DNA of 64,000 nucleotides from Acinetobacter sp. ANC 7912 (GTDB lineage: Bacteria; Pseudomonadota; Gammaproteobacteria; Pseudomonadales; Moraxellaceae). The notes below the pieces were generated by a model. That model worked only from the letters and a program-made list of their open reading frames with translations. It searched no databases and was not told the origin of the DNA. The position numbers were made by a program, and so were the translations under genes. Of the stretch, positions 1 through 9,428 are shown piece after piece; position 1 is the first letter of the stretch, and the number at the start of each line of letters is the position of its first letter. The stretch lies in NCBI RefSeq assembly GCF_039862785.1, contig NZ_CP156795.1, positions 2,914,001 through 2,978,000 of the forward strand. Reading direction: 5' to 3'.

Positions 1-319
1 CATTCCCCCATAATTTGTTTTTAATTTCAGGGTGTTTAGTTCTTAAAATACGACTAGATGCACCTTTTAGGCTGTTAACCAAGCTAGAAATAGCTACTTT
101 TGGTGGATAGTTCACAAGTAAATGAACATGATCATGCTCACCATCAAATTCTACCAACTTAGCTGCAAAGTCTAAGCAAATGCGCTTGAATACTTCATTC
201 ATAGTTTCGAGCATAGCTTTGGTAAAAACATCTCTACGATATTTAGCCACAAAGACTAAATGAACGTGCATATTAAAAACACAGTGACGACCTGTTCTAA
301 TCTCTTGACTATTATCCAT
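1..319 (-). CDS. tnpA: IS200/IS605-family Y1 transposase TnpA (partial)
   Basis: Read on the minus strand from the ATG at 319, this frame encodes about 106 residues before running off the window start. It carries two hallmarks of HUH single-strand transposases: an HVHLVFVAKYRR stretch near residue 18 and the HUH motif itself in HDHVHLLVNYPP near residue 63. The family's catalytic tyrosine lies further toward the C-terminus and is outside the window, so activity cannot be judged. The gene is divergent from tnpB (start 340) with only about 20 bases between starts, the usual IS605 arrangement. The family peels out and pastes single-stranded DNA circles without target duplication. The left end of the element is not visible. 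Confidence 0.9.
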   Translation of the reverse strand, partial: MDNSQEIRTGRHCVFNMHVHLVFVAKYRRDVFTKAMLETMNEVFKRICLDFAAKLVEFDGEHDHVHLLVNYPPKVAISSLVNSLKGASSRILRTKHPEIKNKLWGN

Positions 320-339
320 AGACCAAATATATTTTAGTG

Positions 340-1398
340 ATGAAGACACTTAAATTACGCATAAAAGACAAACATTGCAAGGTGCTAGACCAATTGGCAT
401 CTGAAGTTAATTTTGTCTGGAACTATGTCAATGATTTGTGTTTTAAACACTTGCAAAGAAAACAACAATTCTTTTCAGCTTACGATATTGCTAAATACAC
501 GAAAGGTACATCAAAAGAGTGCAATTTGCACAGCCAAACCATACAGGCAGTTGCGGAAGAATTAGTTACTCGAAGAAAGCAATTTAAAAAAGCCAAGCTA
601 AAATGGCGTGTCAGTAACAAAAAAAATGCTAGACGTTCTCTCGGTTGGATTCCATTTAAAAAAGTGGCGGTGAAATATGCCGATGGGTATGTCCAATACG
701 GCAAGCATCAATTCAAGCTATGGGACAGTTACGGACTAAGTAAATACAATGTTAAAACAGGCTCGTTTGTCGAGGATAGCCGAGGGCGTTGGTATGTATG
801 TCTTGTGGTTGATTCAATTAAAACAGAGAAAACCACCGCTAAAACCTCAATTGGCATTGATCTAGGACTCAAAGACCTTGCGACTTGCTCAGATGGTGTA
901 AAGTTCAAAGCGCCTAAAATCTATCGTCAATATGAACAAAAACTTGGTATTGCTCAAAGAGCAAGAAATAAAAAACGTGTCAAAGCGATTCATGCCAAGA
1001 TCAAAAATCTACGTCAAAATATGCTGCATCAATTCAGTCATAAACTGGTGAATGAACATGCAGCCATCTTCGTTGGTAATGTGAATGCCAAAGCATTGGC
1101 ACAGACAAAATTAGCTAAGTCTGTACTCGATGCAGGTTGGACGACCTTAAGAACCATGCTCAAGTATAAATGCGAGAACGCAGGGGTATGGTATGAAGAA
1201 GTCAATGAAGCCTATACCACCCAAACTTGCTCGTGCTGCGGCTCACGCTCCAGTAGTCTGAAAGGTAGAGCAGGACTTGGAATAAGAGAATGGCAGTGTG
1301 TGGAGTGCGGTACATTCCACGATAGAGATATAAACTCAGCACTGAATATTCTTGCGCTCGGACATGGGCGTCTCGCAGGAGGAATCTCCGTCCTTTAG
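340..1398 (+). CDS. tnpB: IS605-type RNA-guided nuclease TnpB
   Basis: Encodes 352 residues from the ATG at 340; a GTG at 337 is the alternative start. The C-terminal half has the RuvC-like layout of TnpB: first acidic motif in GIDLGLKDLAT near residue 172, a second conserved region in FVGNVNAKAL near residue 243, a CxxC...CxxC zinc ribbon (CSCCG...CVECG, residues about 295-320) and the last catalytic Asp in HDRDINSALN. The family comprises RNA-guided DNA nucleases that keep the transposon at its donor site using an omega RNA made from the right end. All key motifs seem present, so the protein may be active. Its stop codon lies inside the right-end hairpin. Confidence 0.9.
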   Translation: MKTLKLRIKDKHCKVLDQLASEVNFVWNYVNDLCFKHLQRKQQFFSAYDIAKYTKGTSKECNLHSQTIQAVAEELVTRRKQFKKAKLKWRVSNKKNARRSLGWIPFKKVAVKYADGYVQYGKHQFKLWDSYGLSKYNVKTGSFVEDSRGRWYVCLVVDSIKTEKTTAKTSIGIDLGLKDLATCSDGVKFKAPKIYRQYEQKLGIAQRARNKKRVKAIHAKIKNLRQNMLHQFSHKLVNEHAAIFVGNVNAKALAQTKLAKSVLDAGWTTLRTMLKYKCENAGVWYEEVNEAYTTQTCSCCGSRSSSLKGRAGLGIREWQCVECGTFHDRDINSALNILALGHGRLAGGISVL

Positions 1399-1415
1399 GT
1401 CGGAGAGGATGTCAA
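1386..1415 (+). repeat. IS605 right end: terminal hairpin and omega-RNA 3' region
   Basis: Bases 1386-1393 and 1398-1405 form an 8-position stem (one T-T mismatch) around a TTTA loop, overlapping the tnpB stop. The element appears to end with GATGTCAA at 1415, because the same 22 bases (1394-1415) recur at 18736-18757 and the flanks diverge after that point. In characterised systems the omega RNA covers the end of tnpB and this end, and the host DNA just beyond acts as guide; here that would begin TTTCTGAGAACTGC. The RNA itself is inferred. Confidence 0.65.
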
Positions 1416-1457
1416 TTTCTGAGAACTGCTACACATGAAATGTGCAAATTTTTTGAC

Positions 1458-1483
1458 AAAAAAAAGGAGTCTTGCGACTCCCT
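1458..1483 (-). terminator. Rho-independent terminator
   Basis: On the minus strand, a GGAGTC/GACTCC stem with a 4-base loop (1466-1481) is followed by eight U. It would end transcripts of the hydroxylase-type gene at 1703-2317. The bases between 1484 and 1702 are AT-rich and show no gene. Confidence 0.7.
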
Positions 1484-1702
1484 ATAAAACCAAGAAAAGA
1501 CTACAGCGCTTGGTCTGAACATAACTAAAAAAACTAATAATAACTCAAGTATTCATTACCATCTGCCAGCTTTAGGCTACTTCGCTGACAGGTGTAAATA
1601 TAGGTTAAAAAAAACACGAAATATTGACAATAAAATGAGCTTTTATTGACAAATTACGACAAAAATAGTATGCAAATGTATTAATTTTGTTTTTATAAAC
1701 CA

Positions 1703-2317
1703 TCACGCTCCCTTAATCCTTGTATTTCGCGGGTTCTCGACCCATTTGGCTGGGAAAAAGCGGTTAATACCGTCTGTCAGAAATGTCGCAACAGGTGCTG
1801 GAAGTGTGATCCCGAGCGGGTTTTGTTCCTGCAGTTCAGCTGAGGAAATTACCCGTGTTCCCATGACATAATCAAACCAGGGTCGGGTCACGCACCAGTT
1901 GGCATCCTGATTACTGTTCATGTGATGGTCGTAATGCCAGGGAATGTGTTTTTTCGCCCATTCTGGCTCTAGATGTGCCCGGTGATGCACATAGAAATAC
2001 TTAGCGGTACTATACAGGGCTGCTGCCGACATGCTTTTAGAGATGGGGTAAAACGCCAACCCAAAAACTGTAGCCACCGCCACCAGAGAACCTACCTCAT
2101 TACGGGTACGCCAGTTACGTAGACCTTCCACATAGCCCTGATCAAAAAATGCCGTTTTACGCACAATACGGTGATGTTCCCAATGCGACTGCATCGTGCG
2201 CGGTACCGGACTAAAGCGTGTCTGCCCCTTGCGATGTACGCCATGCAGCACATATTTATGTGCAAACCATTCAAAGGCATTCGCCACCACCAGACCGGCA
2301 ATAAATCCTTTAATCAT
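1703..2317 (-). CDS. Fatty-acid hydroxylase/sterol desaturase-type membrane di-iron protein
   Basis: About 204 residues from an ATG at 2317 preceded by GGGAGGA at good spacing; a longer frame to 2404 exists but lacks this site. The protein has the histidine boxes of the fatty acid hydroxylase superfamily: HKYVLHG (about residue 20), HWEHHR (about 45), HHRAH (about 110) and HYDHH (about 130), which would hold a di-iron centre for oxygen-dependent hydroxylation or desaturation of a lipid. Hydrophobic segments around the boxes fit an inner-membrane enzyme. It is divergent from an AraC-type regulator across about 100 bases, which suggests control by that protein. The substrate cannot be told from sequence. 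Confidence 0.75.
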   Translation of the reverse strand: MIKGFIAGLVVANAFEWFAHKYVLHGVHRKGQTRFSPVPRTMQSHWEHHRIVRKTAFFDQGYVEGLRNWRTRNEVGSLVAVATVFGLAFYPISKSMSAAALYSTAKYFYVHHRAHLEPEWAKKHIPWHYDHHMNSNQDANWCVTRPWFDYVMGTRVISSAELQEQNPLGITLPAPVATFLTDGINRFFPAKWVENPRNTRIKGA

Positions 2318-2421
2318 CTCGATTCCTCCCGAAACTTTACTATAAACGTCGGAAATGGCTAGATATTGACCGCTAAATTCAATATGATTGACAAAATACG
2401 ACAATTAAAAGAACGAAAAAG

Positions 2422-3489
2422 ATGTCAGATATTCAGGATTATGCGGGTACAGTTTATGGAGGCTTAGGGCACTTGCTGCTAGAGTTCTATCACCACAAAC
2501 AGTTGCCTGTTCCTGAAAAACTGTTGCAGATACAGGAACTGGAACGCTTTGACTTTGTCATCTGGCGTGATCTGCTCACCCAGCTCCAGCAGAAACTGCA
2601 GACCCCCGCTTTGGGTCTGGAAATTGCCAATTTCGTACAACCTCGTCATCTAGGTATTATGGCCTACCTGGCACTGTCTTGTGAAACCCTGGGCGAAGCC
2701 ATGATGCGCTACCATGACTACCACCGTTTGGTCTATGACGGCAGTCCATTGGAAGTCCGGGTGGAAAATGACTACCTGTCCATTGCCTGGGTCGATGTAC
2801 CATTGAATCTGGCGACCCAGTTGTCGGATGAAATTGCCATGGCCCTGATGCTGAAATTCGTACGTTCAATCATGGCATTGGGTGATATCGCTCTACATGA
2901 GGTACATTTCCGCTATCCAGCCAATAAACATCTAAATCTGTATGAACAGTTCTTCCATTGCAAGGTACGTTTTAACCAACAGAAAAGTGTGATTTTCATG
3001 CATGTTTCCGAGCTGGCCCAACCGCTACGCCAGGGCGACCAGACCTTGCAGAAACTACTGCAACAGCAAGCCAAAGCCTTGTTGGAAAAGCTACCGAATA
3101 CAGCTCAAATTGACCACCGCATCCAGCAGGCGATTCTTAGCGGATTGCAAAAGAATATGTTCCAGATTGAACATGTGGCTAAACAGCTGCACTGGTCGGT
3201 ACGCCAGCTGCAACGGCATTTGCAGAAACAGGGTAAAACCTATCAGCAGCGCATGCAGGAAATCCGTTTTATGCTGGCCCAGCAATATCTGAAAGATGAC
3301 AATTTGAGCCTGCATGAAATTGCCCTGTTACTCGGTTATTCCGAGCAGAGCGCCTTCCAGCGTGCCTTTAAACAGTGGACCAATCGGACACCGCAACAAT
3401 GGCGTTCCGAATTTCTGGCAAATGCTGACCGCGAACCTGCCTTCATCCCGGCATTGGAGATGGCAACATCAAATCAATATCACATCTAA
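2422..3489 (+). CDS. AraC-family transcriptional regulator
   Basis: 355 residues. The N-terminal two thirds matches the layout of the arabinose-binding-like domain found in OruR/ArgR-type AraC proteins (roughly residues 20-205, including the stretch PRHLGIMAYLALSCETLGEAM). The C-terminus (about 235-335) has the paired helix-turn-helix of the family: FQIEHVAKQLHWSVRQLQRHL and the signature around LHEIALLLGYSEQSAFQRAFKQWT. Such regulators usually activate a neighbouring lipid or amino-acid gene when a ligand binds. The divergent hydroxylase-type gene at 1703-2317 is the likely target. The ligand is unknown. Confidence 0.85.
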   Translation: MSDIQDYAGTVYGGLGHLLLEFYHHKQLPVPEKLLQIQELERFDFVIWRDLLTQLQQKLQTPALGLEIANFVQPRHLGIMAYLALSCETLGEAMMRYHDYHRLVYDGSPLEVRVENDYLSIAWVDVPLNLATQLSDEIAMALMLKFVRSIMALGDIALHEVHFRYPANKHLNLYEQFFHCKVRFNQQKSVIFMHVSELAQPLRQGDQTLQKLLQQQAKALLEKLPNTAQIDHRIQQAILSGLQKNMFQIEHVAKQLHWSVRQLQRHLQKQGKTYQQRMQEIRFMLAQQYLKDDNLSLHEIALLLGYSEQSAFQRAFKQWTNRTPQQWRSEFLANADREPAFIPALEMATSNQYHI

Positions 3490-3540
3490 AATATTCCAGA
3501 TAAAAACTGAAAACTTCATAACAACAATAAGGGGAACTCA

Positions 3541-4246
3541 ATGGATAAATATCTTGCGGAACTGATCGGGATCATTCTGGCTGGTCTTTGGCGGCTGTGG
3601 CAGTGCGGTACTGGCCGCGGCTTTTCCTGAACTGGGGGTTGGCTTTACTGGTGTGTCGATTGCTTTTGGTCTGACCGTCCTGACCGCGGCCTATGCACTG
3701 GGTCATATTTCTGGTGGACACTTTAACCCGGCAGTCAGCTTTGGCCTGTGGGTAGGTGGCCGTTTTGCCGGTAAAGAACTGCTGCCTTATATCATCTCGC
3801 AGGTGATCGGTGCAGTACTCGCGGCATTGGTGCTGTATTTCATCCTGCAAGGTAAAGCTGATTTTTCCGGCACCGGTGGCTTTGCCACCAATGGCTACGG
3901 CGAACTGTCACCTGGACAATATTCGCTAACCTCTGCCCTGCTGATTGAAATTGTCCTGACGGCAGGTTTCCTGATTGTGATTATGGGTGCGACGGAACGC
4001 CGTGCGCCGGCTGGCTTTGCTCCAATTGCCATTGGCCTGGCCCTGACCCTGATTCACCTGATCAGTATTCCGGTGACCAATACTTCGGTGAATCCGGCAC
4101 GAAGCACAGGGGTTGCTTTCTTTGCTGAAACAGCTGCCTTAAGCCAGCTGTGGTTATTCTGGGTAGCACCGATTATTGGTGGCATCATTGGTGCAGTAAT
4201 TTATAAAACCCTGCTTGAGAAAAATACGGATACCACTGGCACATAA
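3541..4246 (+). pseudogene. aqpZ: Aquaporin Z with an early frameshift
   Basis: The ATG at 3541 follows an AAGGGGA site and opens with codons for [10 protein letters not shown], the usual AqpZ start, but near base 3573 the family sequence moves to another frame and the opening frame stops a little later. The second frame then gives a typical body: [11 protein letters not shown], first NPA box in HFNPAVS, second in TSVNPARST, and six membrane segments overall. The span is 706 bases, exactly one more than a whole number of codons, so a single inserted base explains it. AqpZ is the inner-membrane water channel. Either the gene is dead or there is a sequencing error; no in-frame start upstream of helix 1 rescues it. 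Confidence 0.8.
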
Positions 4247-4263
4247 AGCAGAAATAGAAAAAA

Positions 4264-4290
4264 AGCTCACTATCACGGTGAGCTTTTTTT
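4264..4290 (+). terminator. Rho-independent terminator after aqpZ
   Basis: A 7-bp stem, AGCTCAC/GTGAGCT, with a short loop and a run of T after it. A run of A before the stem lets it work for the converging minus-strand gene at 4317-4562 as well. Confidence 0.8.
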
Positions 4291-4316
4291 ATCTTTAATG
4301 TTTCTTAATTACAACT

Positions 4317-4562
4317 TTAGAGAAATGGATTGTCAATTTCCTGCGCATCATCACGCTGGATTTTTTCCGGCAAATCCGGCGTATTTTCCAGCTGTGCCAC
4401 GATATCATTGATGATCGCCTGTAGTGCTTTCGCGGCTTTGAGTCCTTGCTGATCACGGGTCAGTTGCAAGTTGCCATACAAGCTGACACAGTCCAGATCA
4501 TTTTCCACCGTCAGGTCATGAATCGCATGCGATTCGATACCCTTTTCATATGCCTTAAACAT
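4317..4562 (-). CDS. Small conserved-type hypothetical protein
   Basis: 81 residues, acidic and probably cytoplasmic: no signal peptide or membrane segment. It contains LTRDQQGLKAAKALQAII, likely a helix, and a polar tail ending DNPFL. The ATG at 4562 follows AAGGAAG about a dozen bases upstream. It lies just downstream of the endonuclease gene on the same strand, with about 80 bases between, so the two may be co-transcribed. I do not recognise the family. Plausible composition and a clean start support it as real. Confidence 0.6.
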   Translation of the reverse strand: MFKAYEKGIESHAIHDLTVENDLDCVSLYGNLQLTRDQQGLKAAKALQAIINDIVAQLENTPDLPEKIQRDDAQEIDNPFL

Positions 4563-4643
4563 CTTATTCTGACGCTTCCTTGTTATTTTTTACTTCGACC
4601 TAATTCCAATCATGCCACTAGAATCAGGCCGAAGACAACAGCA

Positions 4644-5768
4644 TTATTTCAGGAACTGCAGGATAAACTGCAAGAGTGCTTCCAGCAGCTGCTTGATCAA
4701 TGCACCTTGCGGATCACTGCTGCCTGAAGATTCAGCAGGCGCATTACTGCTTTCGGAAGTTGCATTGTTACTTACCGCGGTACTGCTGCCACCAGCACGT
4801 TTAAACTCGCGCTGCAAAGCTTCCAGATCATCTTTAGAAACTTCTTCGGCACATTGGCTTTCCGCATCCCAGTGATCATAGACAATCGCCTTGTTGGCTT
4901 TTACATCGCTGGCTTTGAGCGGCAAGGTATAGGTATTGCGTTTCTGCTCTTCAGTCAGCTGTGGGAAGATATTGATATTAATCAGGTCTTCCAACGCGCA
5001 CAGACTGATGACCTGCACTTTCGGGGCCGGATTTTTCAGGCTATTATCAACATAGTAAGCCCCGGCTGCACCAGTTTTCGGCATATAGATCGCCTTATAG
5101 GTCGCATTCGGGACGATCACGCCCTTGCCAATAGTTTCCAGTTTTTTCGCGCTATAGACAGGGCCAGTAACGACATACACGTCCTGTTTCTGCTTGGTCA
5201 CCACTGCACGAGTGGCTTCTTCCAGCTCACGCCACACCTGTTGGTTGTTCTTCGGCGCCTGTGGCACCATGTTGGCTAAAGAGAAACTGTCGAACTGCGC
5301 TTCCTTGGTCGGCATATCCGCATTTGGCGCCATATGACCGCGGTCATAACCGGTACCACGATAATCAGACAAGGTGGCACGATGTGCTGCATTAACGCGT
5401 TCTTCCTCATGAAAACTATCTTCACGTGGAATCTTTTGGCTCAGGCGTGAGGGTGTCAGTAGCTCTGCTACCCACAATGGAGTTTTAGACACACCGGAAT
5501 ACATCACGGTAAAGCCATTAAAGCATAGCGGATAAGTATTCTTTTTGAGGCTGTCCTTCATCAGTACCGGGGGTACATCACGATAGAACTGATCCAGACA
5601 GGCGGAATTGCTCGGTGTGGTGGTCAATGACACCCATTGGCTGATTTTTTCCTGACCAAAGGCAATCGCGAAACTTCCCGATGCCACAAGACCCAGGATA
5701 ATTTTTACAGTATTTTCATTAAAGAACTGAAAGACAGGATTTTTTTGATTACGTTGCTTCTTGGCCAT
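4644..5768 (-). CDS. DNA/RNA non-specific endonuclease (NUC1 family), membrane-anchored or secreted
   Basis: 374 residues. The active-site signature DRGHMAPNAD (about residues 143-152) with its catalytic His is intact, and a later Asn-bearing stretch, SLANMVPQAPKNNQQVW, fits the Mg-binding helix of the beta-beta-alpha-Me nucleases related to Serratia nuclease. A basic N-terminus followed by a hydrophobic helix (residues about 20-40) suggests an uncleaved anchor or a signal sequence, so the enzyme probably acts in the periplasm or outside. After the nuclease fold comes a Ser/Ala-rich linker and a hydrophobic amphipathic tail (ALIKQLLEALLQFILQFLK) that is unusual for the family. Role is likely scavenging of nucleic acids; no immunity partner is obvious. 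Confidence 0.85.
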   Translation of the reverse strand: MAKKQRNQKNPVFQFFNENTVKIILGLVASGSFAIAFGQEKISQWVSLTTTPSNSACLDQFYRDVPPVLMKDSLKKNTYPLCFNGFTVMYSGVSKTPLWVAELLTPSRLSQKIPREDSFHEEERVNAAHRATLSDYRGTGYDRGHMAPNADMPTKEAQFDSFSLANMVPQAPKNNQQVWRELEEATRAVVTKQKQDVYVVTGPVYSAKKLETIGKGVIVPNATYKAIYMPKTGAAGAYYVDNSLKNPAPKVQVISLCALEDLININIFPQLTEEQKRNTYTLPLKASDVKANKAIVYDHWDAESQCAEEVSKDDLEALQREFKRAGGSSTAVSNNATSESSNAPAESSGSSDPQGALIKQLLEALLQFILQFLK

Positions 5769-6033
5769 GATACCCGTTACTTCTGAACAGCGACAGCGAG
5801 TTTCGCCGAGCTTAACAAGCCCTGAAAGCTATGTATATCACGGCTTCTCTGTTCGTCTAACAATTAACCAATAGGTGAAAATTCACCGTTAAAAATGTAA
5901 CAACCTGTGGCTTTTTTAATAGGACTTGGACAGATTTTCATCCCATTTGTGTAGCTTTCCTTGCTGCCAAATCCAGCTTTATGCAATTGTGTTGTCTTCT
6001 TATTCCTCGAAGAAAATACGAAGGAGCCTCGTG

Positions 6034-6417
6034 ATGTTATCGCAGAAGAAAAACTCCCAAACGATGCAGTATTCCAAATTACTTCTATTAGGTGCAGTGA
6101 CTGGCCTGCTTAGTCTGAACGCATGGGCTGAACCACCTGTACAGCCGGGCGAAACATTAGAAAGTCTCTCCAAAGCACGTATTACCACTACCGTAAATGG
6201 TCAAAATGCTTCCCTTGAAAATCTGGTAAATTCCGGTCAGATCCGTCTGGTACAGCCAACAGGTCAAGCACCTGCGCCAGCCATGCAGCAGCCGATGCAA
6301 CAACCTATGCCGCAAGGACAGCCACCAGCAGCGATGCAGCCAGGTGCGCCACAAGATCCGAACATGCAGCAGGAAGCACCAACAGGCGCTAGTCCTTCAG
6401 ATGCCACTGCACGTTAA
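6034..6417 (+). CDS. Small exported Gln/Pro/Met-rich protein
   Basis: 127 residues from the ATG at 6034, chosen because AAGGAG sits 7 bases upstream; an open frame extends further 5' but lacks a site. A signal peptide is clear: basic start, hydrophobic stretch KLLLLGAVTGLLSL, and an AWA-E cleavage site. The mature part begins with a short ordered region containing GETLESLSKA, then a low-complexity tail built from PMQQ, PMPQGQPP and AAMQPG units. I do not recognise a function; the tail suggests a disordered periplasmic or surface protein. Confidence 0.75.
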   Translation: MLSQKKNSQTMQYSKLLLLGAVTGLLSLNAWAEPPVQPGETLESLSKARITTTVNGQNASLENLVNSGQIRLVQPTGQAPAPAMQQPMQQPMPQGQPPAAMQPGAPQDPNMQQEAPTGASPSDATAR

Positions 6418-6442
6418 GCAGACCTATATTCAGATAAAAAAA

Positions 6443-6466
6443 CCAGAGTCAAAGCTCTGGTTTTTT
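6443..6466 (+). terminator. Rho-independent terminator between convergent genes
   Basis: CCAGAG/CTCTGG stem with a 6-base loop and six T; the preceding run of A makes it usable for kup on the minus strand too. Confidence 0.8.
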
Positions 6467-6482
6467 CTGGAAAATGATAGTT

Positions 6483-8363
6483 CTAGATTTCGATCTGACT
6501 GCCCAGCTCTACCACCCGGTTGGTTGGAATTTTGTAGAAATCACTCACCGGGCTGGTATTACGCTGCATGGAAATAAACAGTTTCTCACGCCACGGTGCC
6601 ATCCCTTCACCAATCGCATGAATCACCCGGTCACGGGAAATAAAGAAACTGATCTGCATCAGGTCATATTCAAAGCCCAGTTCTGCATAGGCTTTCTGCA
6701 CGGCTGCAGGAATATCCGGCTGATCCTTAAAACCGAAATAAGCAAAAATCCGGTAGAAATGTTCATCCATTTTCTCCACTTCGACCCGGTCTTGCTCGTT
6801 CACAAACGGTATATCGCGGGTGATCACCGTTACCATGATATTGCGTTCATGCAGCACCTTGTTGTGCTTGATGTTATGCAGCATTGCATGTGGCACGATG
6901 GTTGGCGTTCCGGTCAGAAAAATCGCATCTCCCGGTACAAACTGGGTGCCCGAACCGGTTGATACACTTTTGATAAACAGTTCGATCGGCAAGGTATTTT
7001 GCTGCATACGTTTTAGCAGCAAAGCACGGCCATCTTTCCAGGTCATCAGAATGGTAAACAAGGCTGCACCGAGCATGATGGGTACCCAGCCACCCGATGG
7101 AATTTTCAACGAAGTCGAAGCTACGAAGATCAGATCGAGTGCCAAGAATGGTGCTGAGAACAGTACCACTTTCCAGATCGGCCAGCGCCAGAAACCATAA
7201 GCCAGAATGCTGATCAAAATCGTACCGCAGAGCATGGTCATGGTCACCGCTACACCATAGGCACTTGCCAGCCGGGCACTGTTTTCAAACAGCAAAATCA
7301 GGATTACCACTGAAATAAATAGCATCCAGTTAATGAAGGGCAAATAAATCTGACCCCGCTCTTCAGCTGAGGTATGTTTCACACTCAGGCGTGGCAAATA
7401 ACGCAGCTGAATTGCCTGATTGACCATGGAAAATACGCCGGTAATCACTGCCTGTGAAGCAATCACCGCCGCAGCCGTTGCCAGCACAATCATCGGATAC
7501 AGACTCCAGGATGGCAGCAGCATATAGAACGGATTTGCCAAGGCTTCCGGATTACGCAGCAACAGCGCCCCCTGCCCGGCATAATTGAACAGCAGGCAGG
7601 GCAACACAATAATGAACCAGGCCAGACGGATCGGCAACCGGCCAAAATGCCCCATATCCGCATAAATGGCTTCACCGCCAGTCATGGTCAGGATCACCGC
7701 ACCCATGGTCAGGAAGGCCACAAAAGGCTGATCCACGACAAAATGATAGGCCCAGTATGGATTAACCATCTGCAGTACCATCGGGGTCTGGATAATGCTC
7801 CACAGGCCAAAGCCGCCAATCGACAGGAACCAGAGCAAGGTCAATGGACCAAAGAATTTACCCATCGTCCCAGTACCGTGCCGCTGCACGATAAACAGTC
7901 CGGCGATAATGCCAATAGATAAAGGTTCCAGCCAATTGTTAAAAATGGGCGTGGCAATACTCAGACCTTCGATCGCGGAGAGTACCGAGATCGCCGGGGT
8001 GATAATGCCATCTCCAAAAAACAACGAAGCCCCGATAAAACCTAGAGCTATCAGGTAAATTTTCTTTTCATCAGAAATCCGCGTGGTCCGCAGGTTCAGG
8101 GCCAGCAAGGACATAATACCGCCCTCGCCATTGTTGTCGGCACGCATGATAATGGTGACGTATTTAAAACTCACCGTCAGCATGATGCACCAGAAGATCA
8201 GGGAGAGAATGCCCAGTACCGATGCTTCACTAATGGCCAGGTGCGAGGTCAGGAAGCATTGCCGCAGCGCATACAGGGGGCTGGTGCCAATATCACCGAA
8301 AACGACCCCAAGCGCAGCCAGCGTGATGACTGGTAAAGCTGCTTTTTGTGCAGTACTTTGCAT
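6483..8363 (-). CDS. kup: Kup-type potassium uptake protein
   Basis: 626 residues, close to the usual length of Kup (E. coli about 622). The N-terminal signature [17 protein letters not shown] is present at residues 19-35, followed by about twelve membrane segments and the conserved [13 protein letters not shown] loop near residue 77. The C-terminal 170 residues are the soluble cytoplasmic domain of the family, with the stretch [20 protein letters not shown]. Kup imports potassium with protons and works mainly under acidic or osmotic stress. Single-gene transcription unit, facing away from the tRNA-Ser gene. Confidence 0.95.
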   Translation of the reverse strand: MQSTAQKAALPVITLAALGVVFGDIGTSPLYALRQCFLTSHLAISEASVLGILSLIFWCIMLTVSFKYVTIIMRADNNGEGGIMSLLALNLRTTRISDEKKIYLIALGFIGASLFFGDGIITPAISVLSAIEGLSIATPIFNNWLEPLSIGIIAGLFIVQRHGTGTMGKFFGPLTLLWFLSIGGFGLWSIIQTPMVLQMVNPYWAYHFVVDQPFVAFLTMGAVILTMTGGEAIYADMGHFGRLPIRLAWFIIVLPCLLFNYAGQGALLLRNPEALANPFYMLLPSWSLYPMIVLATAAAVIASQAVITGVFSMVNQAIQLRYLPRLSVKHTSAEERGQIYLPFINWMLFISVVILILLFENSARLASAYGVAVTMTMLCGTILISILAYGFWRWPIWKVVLFSAPFLALDLIFVASTSLKIPSGGWVPIMLGAALFTILMTWKDGRALLLKRMQQNTLPIELFIKSVSTGSGTQFVPGDAIFLTGTPTIVPHAMLHNIKHNKVLHERNIMVTVITRDIPFVNEQDRVEVEKMDEHFYRIFAYFGFKDQPDIPAAVQKAYAELGFEYDLMQISFFISRDRVIHAIGEGMAPWREKLFISMQRNTSPVSDFYKIPTNRVVELGSQIEI

Positions 8364-8483
8364 ATATTATCTTCGTTTTAGAAAGCATTTTTGCGAATCA
8401 TAGCACTGCCTCTAAACTTTTTCTGCAAATCAATTGTTTCAAGCTTGGCAGACCGGCTTTTTTTCTATATTATCCACCGCCAT

Positions 8484-8574
8484 GGTGAGGTGTCCGAGTG
8501 GCTGAAGGAGCACGCCTGGAAAGTGTGTATACGTTTATAGCGTATCGAGGGTTCGAATCCCTCTCTCACCGCCA
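8484..8574 (+). tRNA. tRNA-Ser (anticodon GGA), CCA encoded
   Basis: A 91-base class II tRNA. The acceptor stem GGTGAGG pairs with the 3' TCTCACC (one G-U), the anticodon loop reads CTGGAAA with anticodon GGA, a long variable arm follows (about 8528-8548), the T arm has GGTTCGAATCC, and the 3' GCCA is encoded. Confidence 0.95.
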
Positions 8575-8608
8575 AGATTCATCATCATGTAGCCACATGG
8601 TGTCCTAG

Positions 8609-8641
8609 AAGGCTTAAATCTAAAGGGTTTAAGCCTTTTTT
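8609..8641 (+). terminator. Rho-independent terminator after tRNA-Ser
   Basis: A 10-bp stem, AAGGCTTAAA/TTTAAGCCTT, with a 9-base loop, followed by T residues. Confidence 0.8.
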
Positions 8642-8781
8642 GCAGCCTGAACTTAAGTGGCAATCCGTTTTAATTTTTTGAATACACAGCAATCATTAGA
8701 AAGATAACGTAAATTCCATTTTAAGAATTAAGATTTCATCTAGGTTCATAAATCATGATAAAGCTTGTTATTTTCTGCCAA

Positions 8782-8884
8782 TTGATTGAAAAGTGATCTA
8801 TCGTAAAATTATTTTTAGAAACTGTAGCTGTAGTTTCTTTTTTCCAGTTTTACGCCTCCTTCCCCATGATGGAGGTATTTTTTT
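8782..8884 (+). ncRNA. Candidate short structured RNA with promoter and two terminator-like hairpins
   Basis: TTGATT (8782-8787) and TAAAAT (8804-8809) are spaced 16 bases apart, a fair sigma-70 promoter. The predicted transcript starts near 8816 and immediately forms a GAAACT/AGTTTC hairpin with six U (8818-8843), then a CCTCC/GGAGG hairpin with a long U run (8855-8884). There is no ORF. It may be a short sRNA or an attenuated leader of the lipoprotein gene at 8965. The rest of the 8642-8964 spacer shows nothing else. Confidence 0.35.
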
Positions 8885-8964
8885 GTCTAAAATAAAATAT
8901 TCCCGCTAAGGTTATGCTAAGTTGTTTGATATCCTTGATTTAGAACATTGAAGAATAAGAAAAG

Positions 8965-9321
8965 ATGATGAAAAAATTTACCTTTAGCCTCCTACTCATT
9001 AGTTTTGCTCTGACAGGATGTCAAAAGCAACCTGAACAGGCGGCAGCGTCTATGAGCAATGAGAAAAACTCTGTAGATGTGATTCAATTTGAACAGGCTG
9101 ACCAGAAGATCAGTAGTTTTCTGGATCAATTGGATAACCCAGCGACACCTTTGGAAGTACGCAAGCAAATCATCTGCAAGGATTATACTGAAGTATATTT
9201 CAAGGAATATGTTCCAGCCTTTATGAAAATTGCACCAGAAAATACCAAGCAGCAACTGGAACAGGATTTAAAGCTTGCGCTGGATTTTTATAAGAAGAGA
9301 GATAATGTGGTTTGTGAATAA
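8965..9321 (+). CDS. Small lipoprotein of unknown function
   Basis: 118 residues; starts at the first of two adjacent ATGs. The N-terminus is a lipoprotein signal, MMKKFTFSLLLISFALTGC, with lipobox LTGC, so the mature protein would begin at Cys19 and be lipid-anchored. The body is helical and charged with two further Cys (in IICKDY and near the C-terminal VVCE) that could form a disulphide in the periplasm. I do not recognise the family. It stands alone between a possible leader RNA and a truncated DUF4145-type gene. Confidence 0.75.
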   Translation: MMKKFTFSLLLISFALTGCQKQPEQAAASMSNEKNSVDVIQFEQADQKISSFLDQLDNPATPLEVRKQIICKDYTEVYFKEYVPAFMKIAPENTKQQLEQDLKLALDFYKKRDNVVCE

Positions 9322-9428
9322 TTCGATATTGGATTCTTCCTTATCACATCTTTTAAAAAAAATCGAATGTGTAATTTTACTTTTCTTACTTATTTTTTTA
9401 GCTCTGCTCTTTCTTTTCTTGTCAACGG

